NCBI RefSeq assembly: GCF_013343295.1
Contig: NZ_CP049074.1
Coordinates: 1,407,501-1,471,500 of the forward strand
Length of the DNA: 64,000 nucleotides
Direction: 5' to 3'
Origin: Metallosphaera tengchongensis
Lineage (GTDB): Archaea > Thermoproteota > Thermoprotei_A > Sulfolobales > Sulfolobaceae
Position numbers and translations under genes: made by a program. Shown here piece after piece: positions 35,152 through 45,630 of this stretch. The notes below the pieces were generated by a model. It was not told where the DNA came from and did not search any database. It was given only the letters and a program-made list of their open reading frames with translations. The number at the start of each line of letters is the position of its first letter. Position 1 is the first letter of the stretch.

Positions 35152-36333
35152 CTAGTCCACCTCAGTACTGAACTTCATTGCCAGTAAAGCTAAAGAGGCA
35201 ACTCCTATCTTCAGAGCGTCCTCGTCCACAGTGAATTTTGAACTGTGGTTTGGGTAAACTATGCCCTTGCTCTCATTTTTAGTGCCTAGGAAGATGAAAC
35301 TGCCCTTAGCCAGTTGAAGGAACCTAGAGAAGTCCTCTCCACCCATCACAGGTTGAGTCTCCTTCACATCTACTCCAGGTAATTCCCTGAGGATCTCCAT
35401 AGCCCTTTTAGTGGTTTCATGGTCGTTGACTGTAACGGGATAGGCGTTCTCTTTGAAGGAGACTATACATTCTGCGTTGTACGCCTCACATATAGCCTTG
35501 ACCAAGGTCTTAAAAGAGTCTAAGGCCTTCCTCCTCACCTCCTCGTTAAGGGTTCTAATGGTACCTTCCATAACTGCCCTGTCTGGTATAATGTTATCCT
35601 TAGTACCCGAGTGTATGCTTGTTACCGAGAGGACAAAGGGTTCCAGTGGGTCAATTAGCCTAGACCTGATGGATTGCAAGGAATTTACTATCAAAGCTGA
35701 GATGTAGACCGGATCGACCGTCTCATGTGGGGCAGACCCGTGACCTCCTCTCCCCACTACGTCCACCCTGAACGAATCGGGTGATGCCATAAGTGGACCT
35801 CCTCTAGTGGCTAACGTTCCTGTGGGATACCTGGACATGACGTGAAGGCCAAAGACGTAATCCACACCTTTCATCACTCCGTGCTCTATCATGGGTAGAG
35901 CGCCTCCTCTACCTCCATCCTCCTCGGCAGGTTGGAAGATTAGCCTCACCTCACCTATCTGATCCAGATGTCTCATCAGGACGGTAGCGGCCCCAAGCAA
36001 CATGGCAGTGTGAGCGTCATGCCCACACGCATGCATTACACCGGGCTTAGAGGAGGAAAAGGGTAAGCCGGTCTCTTCGTTCACTGGAAGAGCGTCCATA
36101 TCTGCCCTCAACGCTACGGTCTTGCCACTCCTCTTTCCCCTAATTACTCCCAGGACTGCAGTAGGTAAACCCACCCCTTCATAAACTTCCACTCCCAAGT
36201 CCCTAAGGTATTGGGCCACTAGTTTAGCAGTTTCATATTCCTGATAGGAAAGTTCTGGATTTCTGTGGATTTGCCTCCTGAGCTCTATTACTTTCCTTTC
36301 CACTTGTCGCGCATCTTCCAGCATTTGTGACAT
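35152..36333 (-). CDS. cpsA: M20 family metallo-carboxypeptidase/aminoacylase (CpsA-like)
   Basis: A 393-residue zinc peptidase of the M20 amidohydrolase group. Metal ligands appear in MHACGHDAHTAML, the catalytic Glu pair in QPAEEDGG, and a later His in FGLHVMSRYPTG. The dimerisation domain lies at residues ~180-295. The length matches the CpsA carboxypeptidase of Saccharolobus solfataricus (393 residues, from memory), which removes C-terminal amino acids of peptides in the cytoplasm. Here it could take over peptides made by the S53 protease. Single gene. Confidence 0.87.
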   Translation of the reverse strand: MSQMLEDARQVERKVIELRRQIHRNPELSYQEYETAKLVAQYLRDLGVEVYEGVGLPTAVLGVIRGKRSGKTVALRADMDALPVNEETGLPFSSSKPGVMHACGHDAHTAMLLGAATVLMRHLDQIGEVRLIFQPAEEDGGRGGALPMIEHGVMKGVDYVFGLHVMSRYPTGTLATRGGPLMASPDSFRVDVVGRGGHGSAPHETVDPVYISALIVNSLQSIRSRLIDPLEPFVLSVTSIHSGTKDNIIPDRAVMEGTIRTLNEEVRRKALDSFKTLVKAICEAYNAECIVSFKENAYPVTVNDHETTKRAMEILRELPGVDVKETQPVMGGEDFSRFLQLAKGSFIFLGTKNESKGIVYPNHSSKFTVDEDALKIGVASLALLAMKFSTEVD

Positions 36334-36401
36334 GAAAATAAGTTGTTCGTTGGAGATTAAATACTCAGGGGAGGGAAAGAAGTCCTATACCTCAGCGTCG
36401 G

Positions 36402-37151
36402 TTAAGCCTTTTCTCTAGTTAATATTTCTTCCAGTCTTCCTGTGTCCCTCAAGTAACTTAGCAAGTATGGAGTGTCTAAAACCTTCTCCTTAGTTAAATA
36501 TTCCAAAAGGAGACCTTTTGGCTTCTGCCTTACACCTTTAACTCTCATCACCTCTCTCTCAGTCACTATCACGTCCAAAGGGACGTCAAAGGGCTCCCAT
36601 GGAATTTGATCTAGAACCTGAAGTGAATGAACAGTTGTGACCACTGGGACCTTTTCGCTCACCTTCCCTTGTTCTCTTAGGATTGCGTACTCTAACTCGC
36701 TGTACCCCTCTCCTTTCCCCACCCTGTTTCCGTCCCCGGAGACAGCTACTGATCCTACTATTATTAGGTCAACGTCTGGTATTTCTCTCAGGGGTATCCT
36801 GTCCCCAAACCTAGAAAAGTTGGATATCCTGGAGGCTTCCCTTGGATTTTCCCATGCCCTTTCGGAGAATAGGAAGAACTCCCCTTTCAACCTTGGTGTG
36901 GGGACTAGGAGAAGCTTCCTCCGCCTTAGAACCCTTTCCCTTACCGGTGCTTGGGGCGAGTCTGGGTTAGACTTTATCACCTTTGCCCCCTTAAACTCTG
37001 GAGTATTGATCAAGAGCTCGGCTGCCGTGGAGCTCCCCTTAAAGTTAGGGATCCTACCCCATACTGGTAATGGGAAAGAGGCGACTCCCTTTTCCTCGAG
37101 CAGCCTCCATACGGTCTCCCTAATTTTTTGCTTTCTGTCCCTTTCCGACAC
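36402..37151 (-). CDS. 5-formyltetrahydrofolate cyclo-ligase family protein
   Basis: A 249-residue protein with the 5-FCL fold: an N-terminal helix ([16 protein letters not shown]), [14 protein letters not shown] and a C-terminal [20 protein letters not shown] block, the most conserved part of the family, in which the nucleotide is bound. Archaeal members may have a role in C1 metabolism other than formyl-folate. It overlaps the agmatinase-like gene by 32 bases on the same strand, which suggests joint expression. Confidence 0.82.
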   Translation of the reverse strand: MSERDRKQKIRETVWRLLEEKGVASFPLPVWGRIPNFKGSSTAAELLINTPEFKGAKVIKSNPDSPQAPVRERVLRRRKLLLVPTPRLKGEFFLFSERAWENPREASRISNFSRFGDRIPLREIPDVDLIIVGSVAVSGDGNRVGKGEGYSELEYAILREQGKVSEKVPVVTTVHSLQVLDQIPWEPFDVPLDVIVTEREVMRVKGVRQKPKGLLLEYLTKEKVLDTPYLLSYLRDTGRLEEILTREKA

Positions 37152-38055
37152 GGTTCATCCTAGCCTTTAAGCTCATTGCTTCATATATGAGATTTGATGC
37201 CAACATTGACGTGATCTCGCTTACATCATAGGGTGGAGAGACTTCAACCACATCAAATCCCACAAGGTTAACCTCCAAGCTCCTGATAATTTCCAGCGCT
37301 TCAAAGGATGTCAATCCACCTACCTCCGGAGTCCCAGTTCCTGGGGCATAAGCTGGATCAACCACGTCGATGTCAAAGGAGATGTAGGTGGGGCCCTGAA
37401 GCCCTTGAATGGCTTGTAGAACCCTTTCCCTACTTAGCTTTACGTCCCTTACGTTAAAGGAAGATACCCCTAGCCTTTTAGAGTCCTCCACGTCCTCGTG
37501 GGAGAACAGTGAACCTCTTATCCCAACTTGAATCACGTTCTTAAGGAGGCCCTCCTCCAGGGCCCTCCTCAGCCAAGTTCCGTGGTCGTATTTCTTGCCC
37601 CAGTGAGAGTCCCAAAAGTCATAGTGCGAATCGAAGTGGATTAGGTTAACCTTTCCGTGGACTCTGTTGACTGCCCTCAATATGGGCAACGTTACTGAGT
37701 GGTCTCCTCCTGCTAGGAAGAGGGTGGATTTCTCCATCTTTTTTGACAGCACTTCTTCTATCCTACTCATGGTGTCCTCTATGTGTCCTGGTACAACGTC
37801 AACGTCTCCCCCATCACACGCGTTCAGCTCCTCGAAGGGGTAGACTTCTTGAAACGGGTTGTAAGGTCTCAGGAGCCTGGAGCCATCCCTTATCCCCATG
37901 GGGCCGAACCTAGCACCGGGTCTGTAGGTGGTAGCATCGTCAAAGGGTATCCCCATGAATGTCGCCTCCTCCCTCTCATCGTTACACATGGGTAGTCTGG
38001 CGTAAGTTGAAATCTGGGCGAACCTAGGTGATTTAAGGGCGTCTATTTGCCTCAT
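37120..38055 (-). CDS. speB: agmatinase/arginase family ureohydrolase
   Basis: A 311-residue ureohydrolase with the binuclear Mn site: [20 protein letters not shown] and [14 protein letters not shown], the three family signatures. The family splits agmatine (to putrescine and urea), arginine or guanidino compounds; for Sulfolobales agmatinase is the likely function, in polyamine synthesis. In the second signature, the usual HFDAHxD is HFDSHYD. The gene precedes the 5-FCL-like gene. Confidence 0.87.
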   Translation of the reverse strand: MRQIDALKSPRFAQISTYARLPMCNDEREEATFMGIPFDDATTYRPGARFGPMGIRDGSRLLRPYNPFQEVYPFEELNACDGGDVDVVPGHIEDTMSRIEEVLSKKMEKSTLFLAGGDHSVTLPILRAVNRVHGKVNLIHFDSHYDFWDSHWGKKYDHGTWLRRALEEGLLKNVIQVGIRGSLFSHEDVEDSKRLGVSSFNVRDVKLSRERVLQAIQGLQGPTYISFDIDVVDPAYAPGTGTPEVGGLTSFEALEIIRSLEVNLVGFDVVEVSPPYDVSEITSMLASNLIYEAMSLKARMNRVGKGQKAKN

Positions 38056-38228
38056 GGGATAAGATAGGTCTCAAGGTAAATAAATTAGTAATTACGGAAT
38101 TGGAGACGGGTTCTAAAAAAGGTTTAAACATGATTAGCCTTGTACGTCTTGGGATACACGCGCTTACTCAGCTTTAAAAAAGCGCACAAAAATATCTAGG
38201 ACTTGAACGAGAAAGCTTGACTGCAAAT

Positions 38229-38522
38229 CTATTCATTGACTACCTGGAACACCCTGTGAGTAGGCCTGCCCTCTATAATGGTCTTCCCGTAGGAAGTGGT
38301 GTCTCTATACGCTTGGCTAACTATGAACTTCCTGAACGAGTCCATGTCCTCCCATTCACTATATATGAGATACTCTTGGGGGTCTGTCACACTCCTGTAA
38401 AGCTTGGCGTCTTTGAAACCCTTGTAGTTCCGTTTGAGATGGTCTAAGACCCCTGAGAAGGTGTCCTCAAATTCCTTTTCGTGACCTTTCTTAACCCTGT
38501 AATAAAACCCGACGTTGATCAT
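38229..38522 (-). CDS. odsN: OdsN, ABM-domain protein downstream of soxN
   Basis: A 97-residue ferredoxin-like fold protein of the antibiotic biosynthesis monooxygenase (ABM) family, with FYYRVKKGHEKEFED and LIYSEWEDMDSFRKFI. The gene is 32 bases after soxN on the same strand, the place of odsN in the Sulfolobus cbsAB-soxLN-odsN cluster. ABM proteins include heme-degrading enzymes; a role in heme or quinone upkeep of the complex is conceivable but not shown. Confidence 0.82.
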   Translation of the reverse strand: MINVGFYYRVKKGHEKEFEDTFSGVLDHLKRNYKGFKDAKLYRSVTDPQEYLIYSEWEDMDSFRKFIVSQAYRDTTSYGKTIIEGRPTHRVFQVVNE

Positions 38523-38554
38523 TTAAACTACCCTCACGTACATATTAAAAAAAC

Positions 38555-40201
38555 TTACTCTTCCTTTTCTTGAGGTTTTTTGTATACCACGTAGTGGTAC
38601 AGGGATATGGCTTCTCCCAACATGAGAAATACTAGACCTAGGTCTACGCCGAATAGATTAGATGCGTACCCGGTAGGAGGGATAGTCCACATTTGAGCCA
38701 CTATGACGACAACTAGGATGAAAATTACGCTCATTAACACCTCAGCTAACTTCTTTTTGGTCTCGTTAGAGGTCGGTGTTTCAGTCGTTTTCACTTCTGG
38801 GACTGCGTTATTCGGAACTTTGCTTGGAACCCCCAACACCACTTTACTCATAGCTTTTGCCCCTAAAAAGAATAGAGATCCGAAAAATATTGCTATACCT
38901 AGGGTAAAGAAACTGGTGTACTGGATCGCCTCAACTACTGACCCAGCAAACAACATGGCTATCACAACGAATATTATTGAAGTTAGTGGAGAAGCACCCC
39001 TAACGTTCCTCACGTCAGGACTAGGCTTTATGAAGGTGAGACCCAAGGCTACGATTATCGCTGGTATCAAGTAGGCTACGACCTGCTCCTTGACGCTCAC
39101 CTCAACGCCTGGGGCTAGGTCCCCCCATAAGCTGGTCTGTATCAGGTAGGTCATCATTAATATTCCTATTCCAGTGAAGACCTTTCTCCTCAGTGGGTGG
39201 AGCTCTTCACTCCTATCAAGGAACGGCAATATGATGAGGTAGACTAGCGGAATAATCACACCGATCAAGAGGAACACCACCACGTCGCTAGTGAAGTCGG
39301 CTATTTTGTAAAGGAATAGGAAGAACCACGGAGGATATGTAGTAATGTGGGCTGCTGCAGGGCTGTTGGGTGGGGGTGCAGGTTTCGGATTCATAAATGG
39401 GTTGAAATACTGGGGTAACCCATTGAGGTAAGCCAGTGCGTTTGGGATGGCCAGAATGAACCCCCACGTCATGAATATGAGGGAGCTCATGTAGACGAAA
39501 TTTCTGGGCCACCAGGGATTAAATTTAGACCACTCTTCCTTGGTGTAGACAGCGGGGGCCTTGGGTTTGACCTTTCTAGAGGGCATCATGCCGTAGGACT
39601 CTGCCAGGAAGAAGTGAAATACGAAAAGCAAACCTATTAGGGCAACTAGTATTATGTGTAACGCCAGGACCCTGGTGTAGTCCCCAGTGTCATAGTTCCC
39701 GAATATGATCGGTATTAGAAAGGAGAGCTGTGGAATGGAAGTTATGATCCCAGCACCCACATCCACTGCGCTAACTGCTAGGGCGTCACCTATAAGGCTA
39801 TAGCCCAGGAACGAGGCACCCAACGTCAGGACTAGCATGAGCACTCCCAAAATCCACAAAAGTTCCCTCGGTTTCTTGTAGGCTCCTGCGAAATAATTCC
39901 TAAACATGTGGACATAGGCCAATATGATCATTGCGTACGAACCGTAAAGGTGGCTATATAGTACCACGGAACCATAGGGTACTTGGTTAATGATTGTCTC
40001 CGTAGATTGATAACCAGCTGCCGCATTGTAATACAAGAGTAGAATAAGTCCTGAGATTACCGTATATATGAAGGAAGCTGCCACCAATGCACCGAGCCAC
40101 TCGTTTACATGGTACATATAGTCGGGTGTTTTAAAGAACGGTAGATCATTTAGGCCCAACCTCTCCGAAAACCAGTCCGAAACCCTCTTATAGAGACTCA
40201 T
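38555..40201 (-). CDS. soxN: cytochrome b SoxN
   Basis: A 548-residue polytopic cytochrome b. Heme-binding His pairs: SHLYGSYAMIILAYVHMFRN and LHIILVALIGLLFVFHFF. The PEWY-type motif is YPPWFFLFLYK. A C-terminal extension with several membrane segments follows the core. With SoxL and CbsAB it forms a quinol-oxidising complex analogous to the bc1 complex, distinct from SoxEFGHIM. It is 44 bases after soxL. Confidence 0.92.
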   Translation of the reverse strand: MSLYKRVSDWFSERLGLNDLPFFKTPDYMYHVNEWLGALVAASFIYTVISGLILLLYYNAAAGYQSTETIINQVPYGSVVLYSHLYGSYAMIILAYVHMFRNYFAGAYKKPRELLWILGVLMLVLTLGASFLGYSLIGDALAVSAVDVGAGIITSIPQLSFLIPIIFGNYDTGDYTRVLALHIILVALIGLLFVFHFFLAESYGMMPSRKVKPKAPAVYTKEEWSKFNPWWPRNFVYMSSLIFMTWGFILAIPNALAYLNGLPQYFNPFMNPKPAPPPNSPAAAHITTYPPWFFLFLYKIADFTSDVVVFLLIGVIIPLVYLIILPFLDRSEELHPLRRKVFTGIGILMMTYLIQTSLWGDLAPGVEVSVKEQVVAYLIPAIIVALGLTFIKPSPDVRNVRGASPLTSIIFVVIAMLFAGSVVEAIQYTSFFTLGIAIFFGSLFFLGAKAMSKVVLGVPSKVPNNAVPEVKTTETPTSNETKKKLAEVLMSVIFILVVVIVAQMWTIPPTGYASNLFGVDLGLVFLMLGEAISLYHYVVYKKPQEKEE

Positions 40202-40245
40202 ATTTTTTCACTCTCCTCTTGGGAATTAAACATGATACATTGGAC

Positions 40246-41226
40246 TCATGAACCTGAGAACGGGTTGGTGTTTGCCTGGACCTGAGTCTTATCTCCTACA
40301 ACACTACCGTACTGGGAAGTGTCTAAATCAGCCGATGGGTTCTGCGAAGGGACTCCGTCTGAACCCTCAGGGTACGTCGCCACGCCTAATGCACCTATTG
40401 CGTATAGATAATCCGTCGAACTGTCATACTCCAAGAGCACAGTTGGTAGAGGTCTTACGGTGGGTCCAGTTAGCACAGCTCCTCCCTTGTATGGGTCGTA
40501 GGTTGAACCGTGGCAGTCACAGTGAATTAGAGCAGGGATATTCGCCTGTTTGGCAGCTAGCAGAGCCTGGGCAGTCAAAGTGTCTGGCTCTGGGGCAGTT
40601 AATTGAGACGGTCCCACATAGTTGGGAGGGTAGAAGTGAATGTACGGTGGTGTGCATCCCAGATGTTGACAGATGGCAGAGTAGGACACGATAGAATTGT
40701 TTGGCCCTACTCCTCCTGGAAACTTGTAGCTTTTACCAGTTTGTGGGACTACGACCTCAACTCCAGGTACCGAAACTGGATTCCCATTTTTGTCCCCGAG
40801 GTTCAAAAGGAAGTTGGGCTCTCCAGTGAGAGGGTACTCATATAAGGTGATTATTGGACTATTTACGGGTATGCTAGATGCCTTCAAGGGATTTCCAGAA
40901 GAGTCTAGAAGTAGGGACTTAGGGAATCCTGAAGCCTGTTGGACAGGTGGGACTAAGACCCTCAAACCTGGAACTATACCCACCACTGTGGCAGCTGCTA
41001 CGCCTATGACCAAACCCTTGAGAAAGTTCCTCCTCCCCTCGTCCACTCCTCCAACGTTCTTACCGACATAATTGAACAAGTAGTCCTCTCCCTTCTCAAC
41101 AAATTCCCTTCCATCGAACCTGGTCCTAGGGTTTCTCATGGTCTTTAATAGCTTCTGTATAAAGTAGACATCGGAAGTTTTTAGGATACCCTTCTCCCCA
41201 TTACCTAGTCTAATTTTAAGGGGCAT
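40246..41226 (-). CDS. soxL: Rieske iron-sulfur protein SoxL
   Basis: A 326-residue Rieske protein with cluster loops CQHLGCTPP and CDCHGSTYDPYKGG. An extended cytoplasmic N-terminus of ~65 residues precedes a twin-arginine anchor (GRRNFLKGLVIGVAAA). It belongs with SoxN in the same operon. The second loop has CDCHGS where SoxF has CPCHGS; both forms are known among Rieske proteins. The long insertion between loops is typical for Sulfolobales. Confidence 0.93.
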   Translation of the reverse strand: MPLKIRLGNGEKGILKTSDVYFIQKLLKTMRNPRTRFDGREFVEKGEDYLFNYVGKNVGGVDEGRRNFLKGLVIGVAAATVVGIVPGLRVLVPPVQQASGFPKSLLLDSSGNPLKASSIPVNSPIITLYEYPLTGEPNFLLNLGDKNGNPVSVPGVEVVVPQTGKSYKFPGGVGPNNSIVSYSAICQHLGCTPPYIHFYPPNYVGPSQLTAPEPDTLTAQALLAAKQANIPALIHCDCHGSTYDPYKGGAVLTGPTVRPLPTVLLEYDSSTDYLYAIGALGVATYPEGSDGVPSQNPSADLDTSQYGSVVGDKTQVQANTNPFSGS

Positions 41227-41591
41227 TACTTCTCACATCGTTATATTAACCTTACAAACAAATTAAGATTTAGTCGTTAGACTCATGGTCTCAAGATGCG
41301 GAACAAAATCCGGACTCAATATTAGACCCTTGATGAAAGACCTGATTTTTATTACCCTTCAATGGATTTGTCTTAGTTAACATGTTAAAAAACATGTGTA
41401 AAACGGGTAACCTGGAGCACTAAACATTCCGCTAGAGTTCATACCAAAATAATGAAAGTCTGCAGTTAATCCAGATCCCAAGGACTTTATCTCTTCCCTA
41501 GGTTATAACAGGTTGAGAATCGCGTCCTTTCATGCAAACTAGGGACTCAAATACTGGAAATTTGAAGAAACGATGAAGAAGGAAGCTGCAC
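41227..41591. other. soxL-cbsB intergenic region
   Basis: 365 bases with no gene. It should contain a promoter for soxLN-odsN and contains the perfect palindrome at 41380-41397. The presence of so long a gap suggests that cbsAB and soxLN-odsN are separate transcripts. Confidence 0.55.
41380..41397. promoter_or_regulatory. palindrome ACATGTT-N4-AACATGT
   Basis: Two perfect 7-base arms (41380-41386 and 41391-41397) around AAAA, about 155 bases upstream of the soxL start on the minus strand. Such symmetry suits a dimeric regulator. It was not seen in front of the other oxidase genes. Confidence 0.4.
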
Positions 41592-42539
41592 TCAGACATT
41601 GTTCTGTCTTGGTTTGATTAGATCCATGATCCGTCTAAGGTTCCCTTTCTTAGCACCTATATTAATTAGAATAACTCCAGCAATTGGATAAACTAGGTAG
41701 AGGATTAGGTGATACCCATTAACCCCAAGGAAGGTAGTGGTCACCACCATGAAATAACCTAGAGCTGCGTAAGGGTTCCTGCTTAGGGCTAGTGTTGCAA
41801 CTAGGTACATTGAGATCGCCAGGGACACTATAAACAATGGAAGTGAGTATGGACTCGACAACACTATTCCGAAAACGGATGGCATCACCATGTTCATGAT
41901 TATCTCCATGAACCTATTACTGGAAACTAGAAAATAGATGGGAAGAAAGGAGAACAAGGCTGGCACAGCTGCCACGTAGGAAATGAGAGCCCTTCTAGCA
42001 CTCGTCATTCTTAGGCTCCACACCACAGTAAACGCAAGGAGCCCTGCTAAGGACGCTTCAAAAAGAATGAGGTAATTAATGAAAAGTTCCACGTGTACAA
42101 TGTCGACTGCCAGCCCAGCAAAGAGTAACAACACTACCATGAAAATAGTTGGAACGTTTAGCACTGAAAGGATGGAGCTCTTGAGTAGACTTTCTATAAT
42201 GCCAGAAATGCCTATAATAGCGATAGCTACCTCAAATGAGATCCACCATGGGGACGTAAAGTAATTATTGATAAACGTGAAAGAAGGTGATATTAATAAA
42301 AGTATACCCAACGGTAACAGCGCTTTTGCTTTATCCCAAGACAAGACCAAGAACGCACTCAAGGAGAGGTAACTCATATATAGTCCAATTTGACCTACTC
42401 TGGTCAGCGAACCTTGGAAAGGAACGTGTACGGGTAAGTACGAAATTGAGAAAATAAATTGCAGAATAAACTGGAAAATAGAACCTATGCCTAAAAAAAT
42501 TAAAGATAGCTTGATTGCCTCATCCCTTAATTCGCTCAT
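41592..42539 (-). CDS. cbsB: CbsB, hydrophobic subunit of the cytochrome b558/566 complex
   Basis: A 315-residue, extremely hydrophobic protein with about nine or ten membrane segments and no cofactor motif. It overlaps cbsA by four bases (ATGA) and occupies the cbsB position. Family knowledge: CbsB accompanies the glycosylated cytochrome CbsA and may anchor it. Call depends mostly on synteny. Confidence 0.85.
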   Translation of the reverse strand: MSELRDEAIKLSLIFLGIGSIFQFILQFIFSISYLPVHVPFQGSLTRVGQIGLYMSYLSLSAFLVLSWDKAKALLPLGILLLISPSFTFINNYFTSPWWISFEVAIAIIGISGIIESLLKSSILSVLNVPTIFMVVLLLFAGLAVDIVHVELFINYLILFEASLAGLLAFTVVWSLRMTSARRALISYVAAVPALFSFLPIYFLVSSNRFMEIIMNMVMPSVFGIVLSSPYSLPLFIVSLAISMYLVATLALSRNPYAALGYFMVVTTTFLGVNGYHLILYLVYPIAGVILINIGAKKGNLRRIMDLIKPRQNNV

Positions 42540-43963
42540 CTCCTAAACACCACGTACAGAGCAATCAGGGCTATTATTGCAACTATTGCTCCCACAACAG
42601 TCACGTCTAGAGTAACGTTTCCAACGCTGGAGGTAGTGGTACTGGTAGTGTTGCTCGTGGTTGTAGTTGTGGTCGTGGTTGTAGTAGTTGTAGTTGTTGT
42701 AGTTGAAGGAGCTGAGTTAGATATTGTGAACTGCAGGAACCCAGAAGTTATAGACTTGTCAAATAGAGTCTCGCCAAGTTTCCCTTGCCAGACCGCAAAG
42801 GCTACGTAATAGGTATTTCCGACTGTGAAGTTTGGCATATAGTTGGAGTAGGATTGCGGTACCGCCATTGGTCTTACGTATTCCACTGTCCAATAACCGT
42901 TGGAATAGGTAGCTCCTGTCTTCACAAAGAATAGAGATCCGTTGAGGCCTGCGGATGCTACGGGCGCGTACCATATCCCAGAAGTGTCGACTTCGTACAT
43001 ATTGGTGTTGTTAGTGTATAGAGGCACTGCAAACCCTGAGTTTCCCGGATCAGTATAGCTTAGACCTGTGAGCGACTCGTTGTTCCACAGGTTAGCTGCG
43101 AAGGCTGGGTCATACGTTTTATTGTTCCACGTAGCTCCAGAGACCCACATCCATATGTTTGCAGCACCTCCCTGCTGTTGTAAGGATCCTCCAGCGTCCT
43201 TAAGTGTGAATCCATCGAACTCCTGACCTGGTACTTTACCACCTATATTCATACAGTCACTTGTGGGAGGGATCACGGTACCCATGTACCACATTATGGC
43301 GGCCCTATCTGGATAGTACCACGTAGTGTTAGTGTAATAACCGTAGAACATTCCGTTGTTATAGAGTAGGTCCTCCATGGGTCTGAGGGAGTGGTACAAT
43401 ATTATGGTTCCATTTGATAAGACCTCGATCTGTGTTCCGTTGGGTGTAGGTAACGTTATTCCTGAGTAATTCAGGACAAGTCTACCTTGCTCTTGTTTCC
43501 CGTTTACGATAGCGTAATAACTTTTTGCTGTATTATTTATGTAGTATGTCGTACCTGGAGTGAGCATTATTTGCCTAAATAGACCTGGTCCACTCGCTGG
43601 CGGATAAATAGCTCCAGCTGCCGCAGACCAAGCCCCGAACGCAGGGTCGGGAGCATACCAGCTCATCAATACCATGAGATCAGAGCCGTTCCACGCTGTC
43701 TTGACCAGTACGTAGTGGGTTATACCAGAGGTAGGTGCTTGAGGTATATTGGCGGTAAGGGAGATGTTGTCCCAGGGAATTTTTTGCCAGAAGCTTTCCG
43801 TTCCTGGCGCATTCAGGTCAGCTGAGCCTACTACCTTGTACGCCACTATTTGGGGGGTAGTCTGAGCCATAGGAACGTCCACAAAACCCATTATAATGGA
43901 GGCGATAAGTAGTCCAATTCCCAGAATTACAAGTAGTCTCTTATCCTTTAATCTTTGAGCCAA
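42536..43963 (-). CDS. cbsA: CbsA, cytochrome b558/566 subunit A
   Basis: A 475-residue ectodomain protein with an N-terminal membrane segment ([19 protein letters not shown]), many N-glycosylation sequons, a long poly-Thr/Ser linker near residue 430 and a C-terminal membrane helix. CbsA is a highly glycosylated b-type cytochrome on the outer surface that takes part in electron transport with SoxLN. Heme ligands cannot be assigned with confidence. First gene of the minus-strand cluster. Confidence 0.9.
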   Translation of the reverse strand: MAQRLKDKRLLVILGIGLLIASIIMGFVDVPMAQTTPQIVAYKVVGSADLNAPGTESFWQKIPWDNISLTANIPQAPTSGITHYVLVKTAWNGSDLMVLMSWYAPDPAFGAWSAAAGAIYPPASGPGLFRQIMLTPGTTYYINNTAKSYYAIVNGKQEQGRLVLNYSGITLPTPNGTQIEVLSNGTIILYHSLRPMEDLLYNNGMFYGYYTNTTWYYPDRAAIMWYMGTVIPPTSDCMNIGGKVPGQEFDGFTLKDAGGSLQQQGGAANIWMWVSGATWNNKTYDPAFAANLWNNESLTGLSYTDPGNSGFAVPLYTNNTNMYEVDTSGIWYAPVASAGLNGSLFFVKTGATYSNGYWTVEYVRPMAVPQSYSNYMPNFTVGNTYYVAFAVWQGKLGETLFDKSITSGFLQFTISNSAPSTTTTTTTTTTTTTTTTSNTTSTTTSSVGNVTLDVTVVGAIVAIIALIALYVVFRR

Positions 43964-44405
43964 CTCCTTATCACAAGAGAGATATAGACTACAGGAAAAT
44001 AAAAGGTTAAAAAGTTGGACTAATTTTCAATCTATTTTATGATTTTAAGAACTCGTAAGTATGACCTTAGATGTTTCATTTTGACACCTCTAAAAAGCGG
44101 AAAGTCGAGATTTAACTTCTGAAAAGGATTTTTATTTAAAAAGTGACAAGTTTAATGTTACCGGAGCGACATTTCTAAATCTGTTTAATAACCAGAATCC
44201 CGAAATTCTCGTTTCCGCTACAAGGACTAAGGTATATAAAAAGAGAAATTCGGAACTAAATTCAGCTTGTAGCTGGAAGAACTTAGGTTAAGGTTCCATT
44301 GGATTTTATGTTGACATCAATGCTGACCTCCACCCCGCCCTAAAGGGCAAGGCTTTCTTCACTTTGTAGCGTAAAAATGATCTAGTTAATCTACCTTGTT
44401 AATTA
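43964..44405. other. 442-bp region upstream of cbsA with hairpin repeat
   Basis: Holds the presumed cbsA promoter (AT-rich part, 43990-44040) and a hairpin repeat copy at 44323. No gene recognised. Confidence 0.55.
44323..44369 (-). repeat. GGTCAG hairpin repeat, copy 7 (best-preserved)
   Basis: CTGACCTCCACCCCGCCC is followed by TAAAGGGCAAGGC and TTCTTCACTTTGTAG. The CCGCCC...GGGC stem is the most regular in the window. Minus orientation. No tnpB nearby. Confidence 0.68.
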
Positions 44406-44987
44406 CTATTTTTGACAAGAGATGCAGGAATATATGACGTCGTTAGCTTCATCGTCTCTATCCTTCCTTCTCCCACTGTCTAATGGGAGCTTACTTACTT
44501 TAAGGTAAGGCGTCCTTTCCACTAGGACTTTTCTAAGGGACGACATAATGTCCTTCCACGCTTCCCTGGGGTTGTCCTTATACAGTTTAAAATTAAGCTC
44601 CTTAGCCACTGTTTTAAGATAGTTTACACAAGTCATCCTTATTGGGCATGACTTACAGGTGAAGTCGTCACTCTCTAGGTCCATGACAATTAGCTCTCTA
44701 TTATCAGTAACATATAATATTTTATTCTCTAGTTCAAGTTTTTCTCCACTAGGGGAAAAAGATAAGGCTGCCTTAAATGCAATCCCGTTATCTATTACCA
44801 GCCCCATATCCCTTATCCTATCCAGCATAAGGTAGAAGTAGCTCTTACTCATTTCTACACGTTCGTGGGTTGAGAGAACCCTGATAAACTTGTCGCTCCT
44901 TATTTTTTCAAAGTTTTCTTTACGTAATAAAACTACATTTCTTTCTATAATAGGACGCTCAATTTTAGAAATATTAAAGTAACACAT
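44406..44987 (-). CDS. Cys-cluster putative regulator, paralog of the protein at 48738
   Basis: A 193-residue protein that shares its plan with the 179-residue protein at 48738-49277: an N-terminal VVLLRKENFEKI stretch, a helix-rich part (MSKSYFYLMLDRIRDMGLV) like a winged helix, a mixed-strand part and a Cys set (FTCKSCPIRMTCV). It has an extra SCISCQK at its C-terminus. The cysteines could hold a zinc or Fe-S site. Family not recognised. A DNA-binding sensor is a fair guess; alone on its strand, close to the POR operon. Confidence 0.65.
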   Translation of the reverse strand: MCYFNISKIERPIIERNVVLLRKENFEKIRSDKFIRVLSTHERVEMSKSYFYLMLDRIRDMGLVIDNGIAFKAALSFSPSGEKLELENKILYVTDNRELIVMDLESDDFTCKSCPIRMTCVNYLKTVAKELNFKLYKDNPREAWKDIMSSLRKVLVERTPYLKVSKLPLDSGRRKDRDDEANDVIYSCISCQK

Positions 44988-45249
44988 GATCTCAATACTC
45001 TAAAATGTTATTTAAAGGAAAAAAACCTTTCATTGGAATAAGTAAAACGTATTTGAAAAACTTGATTAACCAAGTTAAGTTATAGTTAAACGTCAAGGCG
45101 GAAGGTGGGGAGACACATCGGACTAGATACGCCAACTTTTGCATCTCGGACTGCTGAGCTTGAGTTAGCTTTATCGAGGGTTAATTTGTCCTTTAAAGCG
45201 CTAAATATTTAGGGTCTACCAATTTATTATGAAGCCTGCTTCTTGACTT

Positions 45250-45594
45250 ATGCTACTGGTTCCTTATACAATCTTCATGGTATTAGAACACTTTGCAATA
45301 GGTTATAGATCGTTGACTAAATACAAAACAGTTGACAGGAAGATGGGTGTACCTCTAGCAGTTGCTGAAATCTTGTATTACTCTCTCCTCACTCTCAGTT
45401 TAGGAAACCTAGCGTTGATGATACCAACTTACCTCTTTCTTATCACTCATGCGGTAGGTGGCGCATTCTACATTTTCAACGGAAGGCTCACATTCAGTAA
45501 GGAGTTCTTTCAATATTATTCCATTTATGAATTCATAGAGCTATTATTTTTGGTGACCATACTTTTAGCTGAACTTTGGTTCGGATTGCCCTGA
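45250..45594 (+). CDS. small membrane protein
   Basis: A 114-residue protein with about three or four membrane segments (LTLSLGNLALMIPTYLFLI in the middle). A His in LEHFAIGY and another in LITHAVGG lie within membrane regions. Family not recognised. It is a single gene between minus-strand genes and ends next to a hairpin repeat copy. Confidence 0.6.
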   Translation: MLLVPYTIFMVLEHFAIGYRSLTKYKTVDRKMGVPLAVAEILYYSLLTLSLGNLALMIPTYLFLITHAVGGAFYIFNGRLTFSKEFFQYYSIYEFIELLFLVTILLAELWFGLP

Positions 45595-45595
45595 A

Positions 45596-45630
45596 CTGAC
45601 CACCCAAAGGGCGAGACTTGTTGTTCTTTT
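45596..45630 (-). repeat. hairpin repeat, copy 8
   Basis: CTGACCACCCAAAGGGCGAG, then ACTTGTTGTTCTTTTT. The stem is partly lost, but both flanks match the family. It overlaps the stop codon of the small membrane protein (TGA 45592-45594) to within one base. Confidence 0.5.

Noticed and set aside
42650-42715. Low-complexity repeat with gtagttgt units, possibly a CRISPR or satellite
   Set aside because: It encodes the poly-Thr linker of CbsA on the minus strand; codon repeats explain it.
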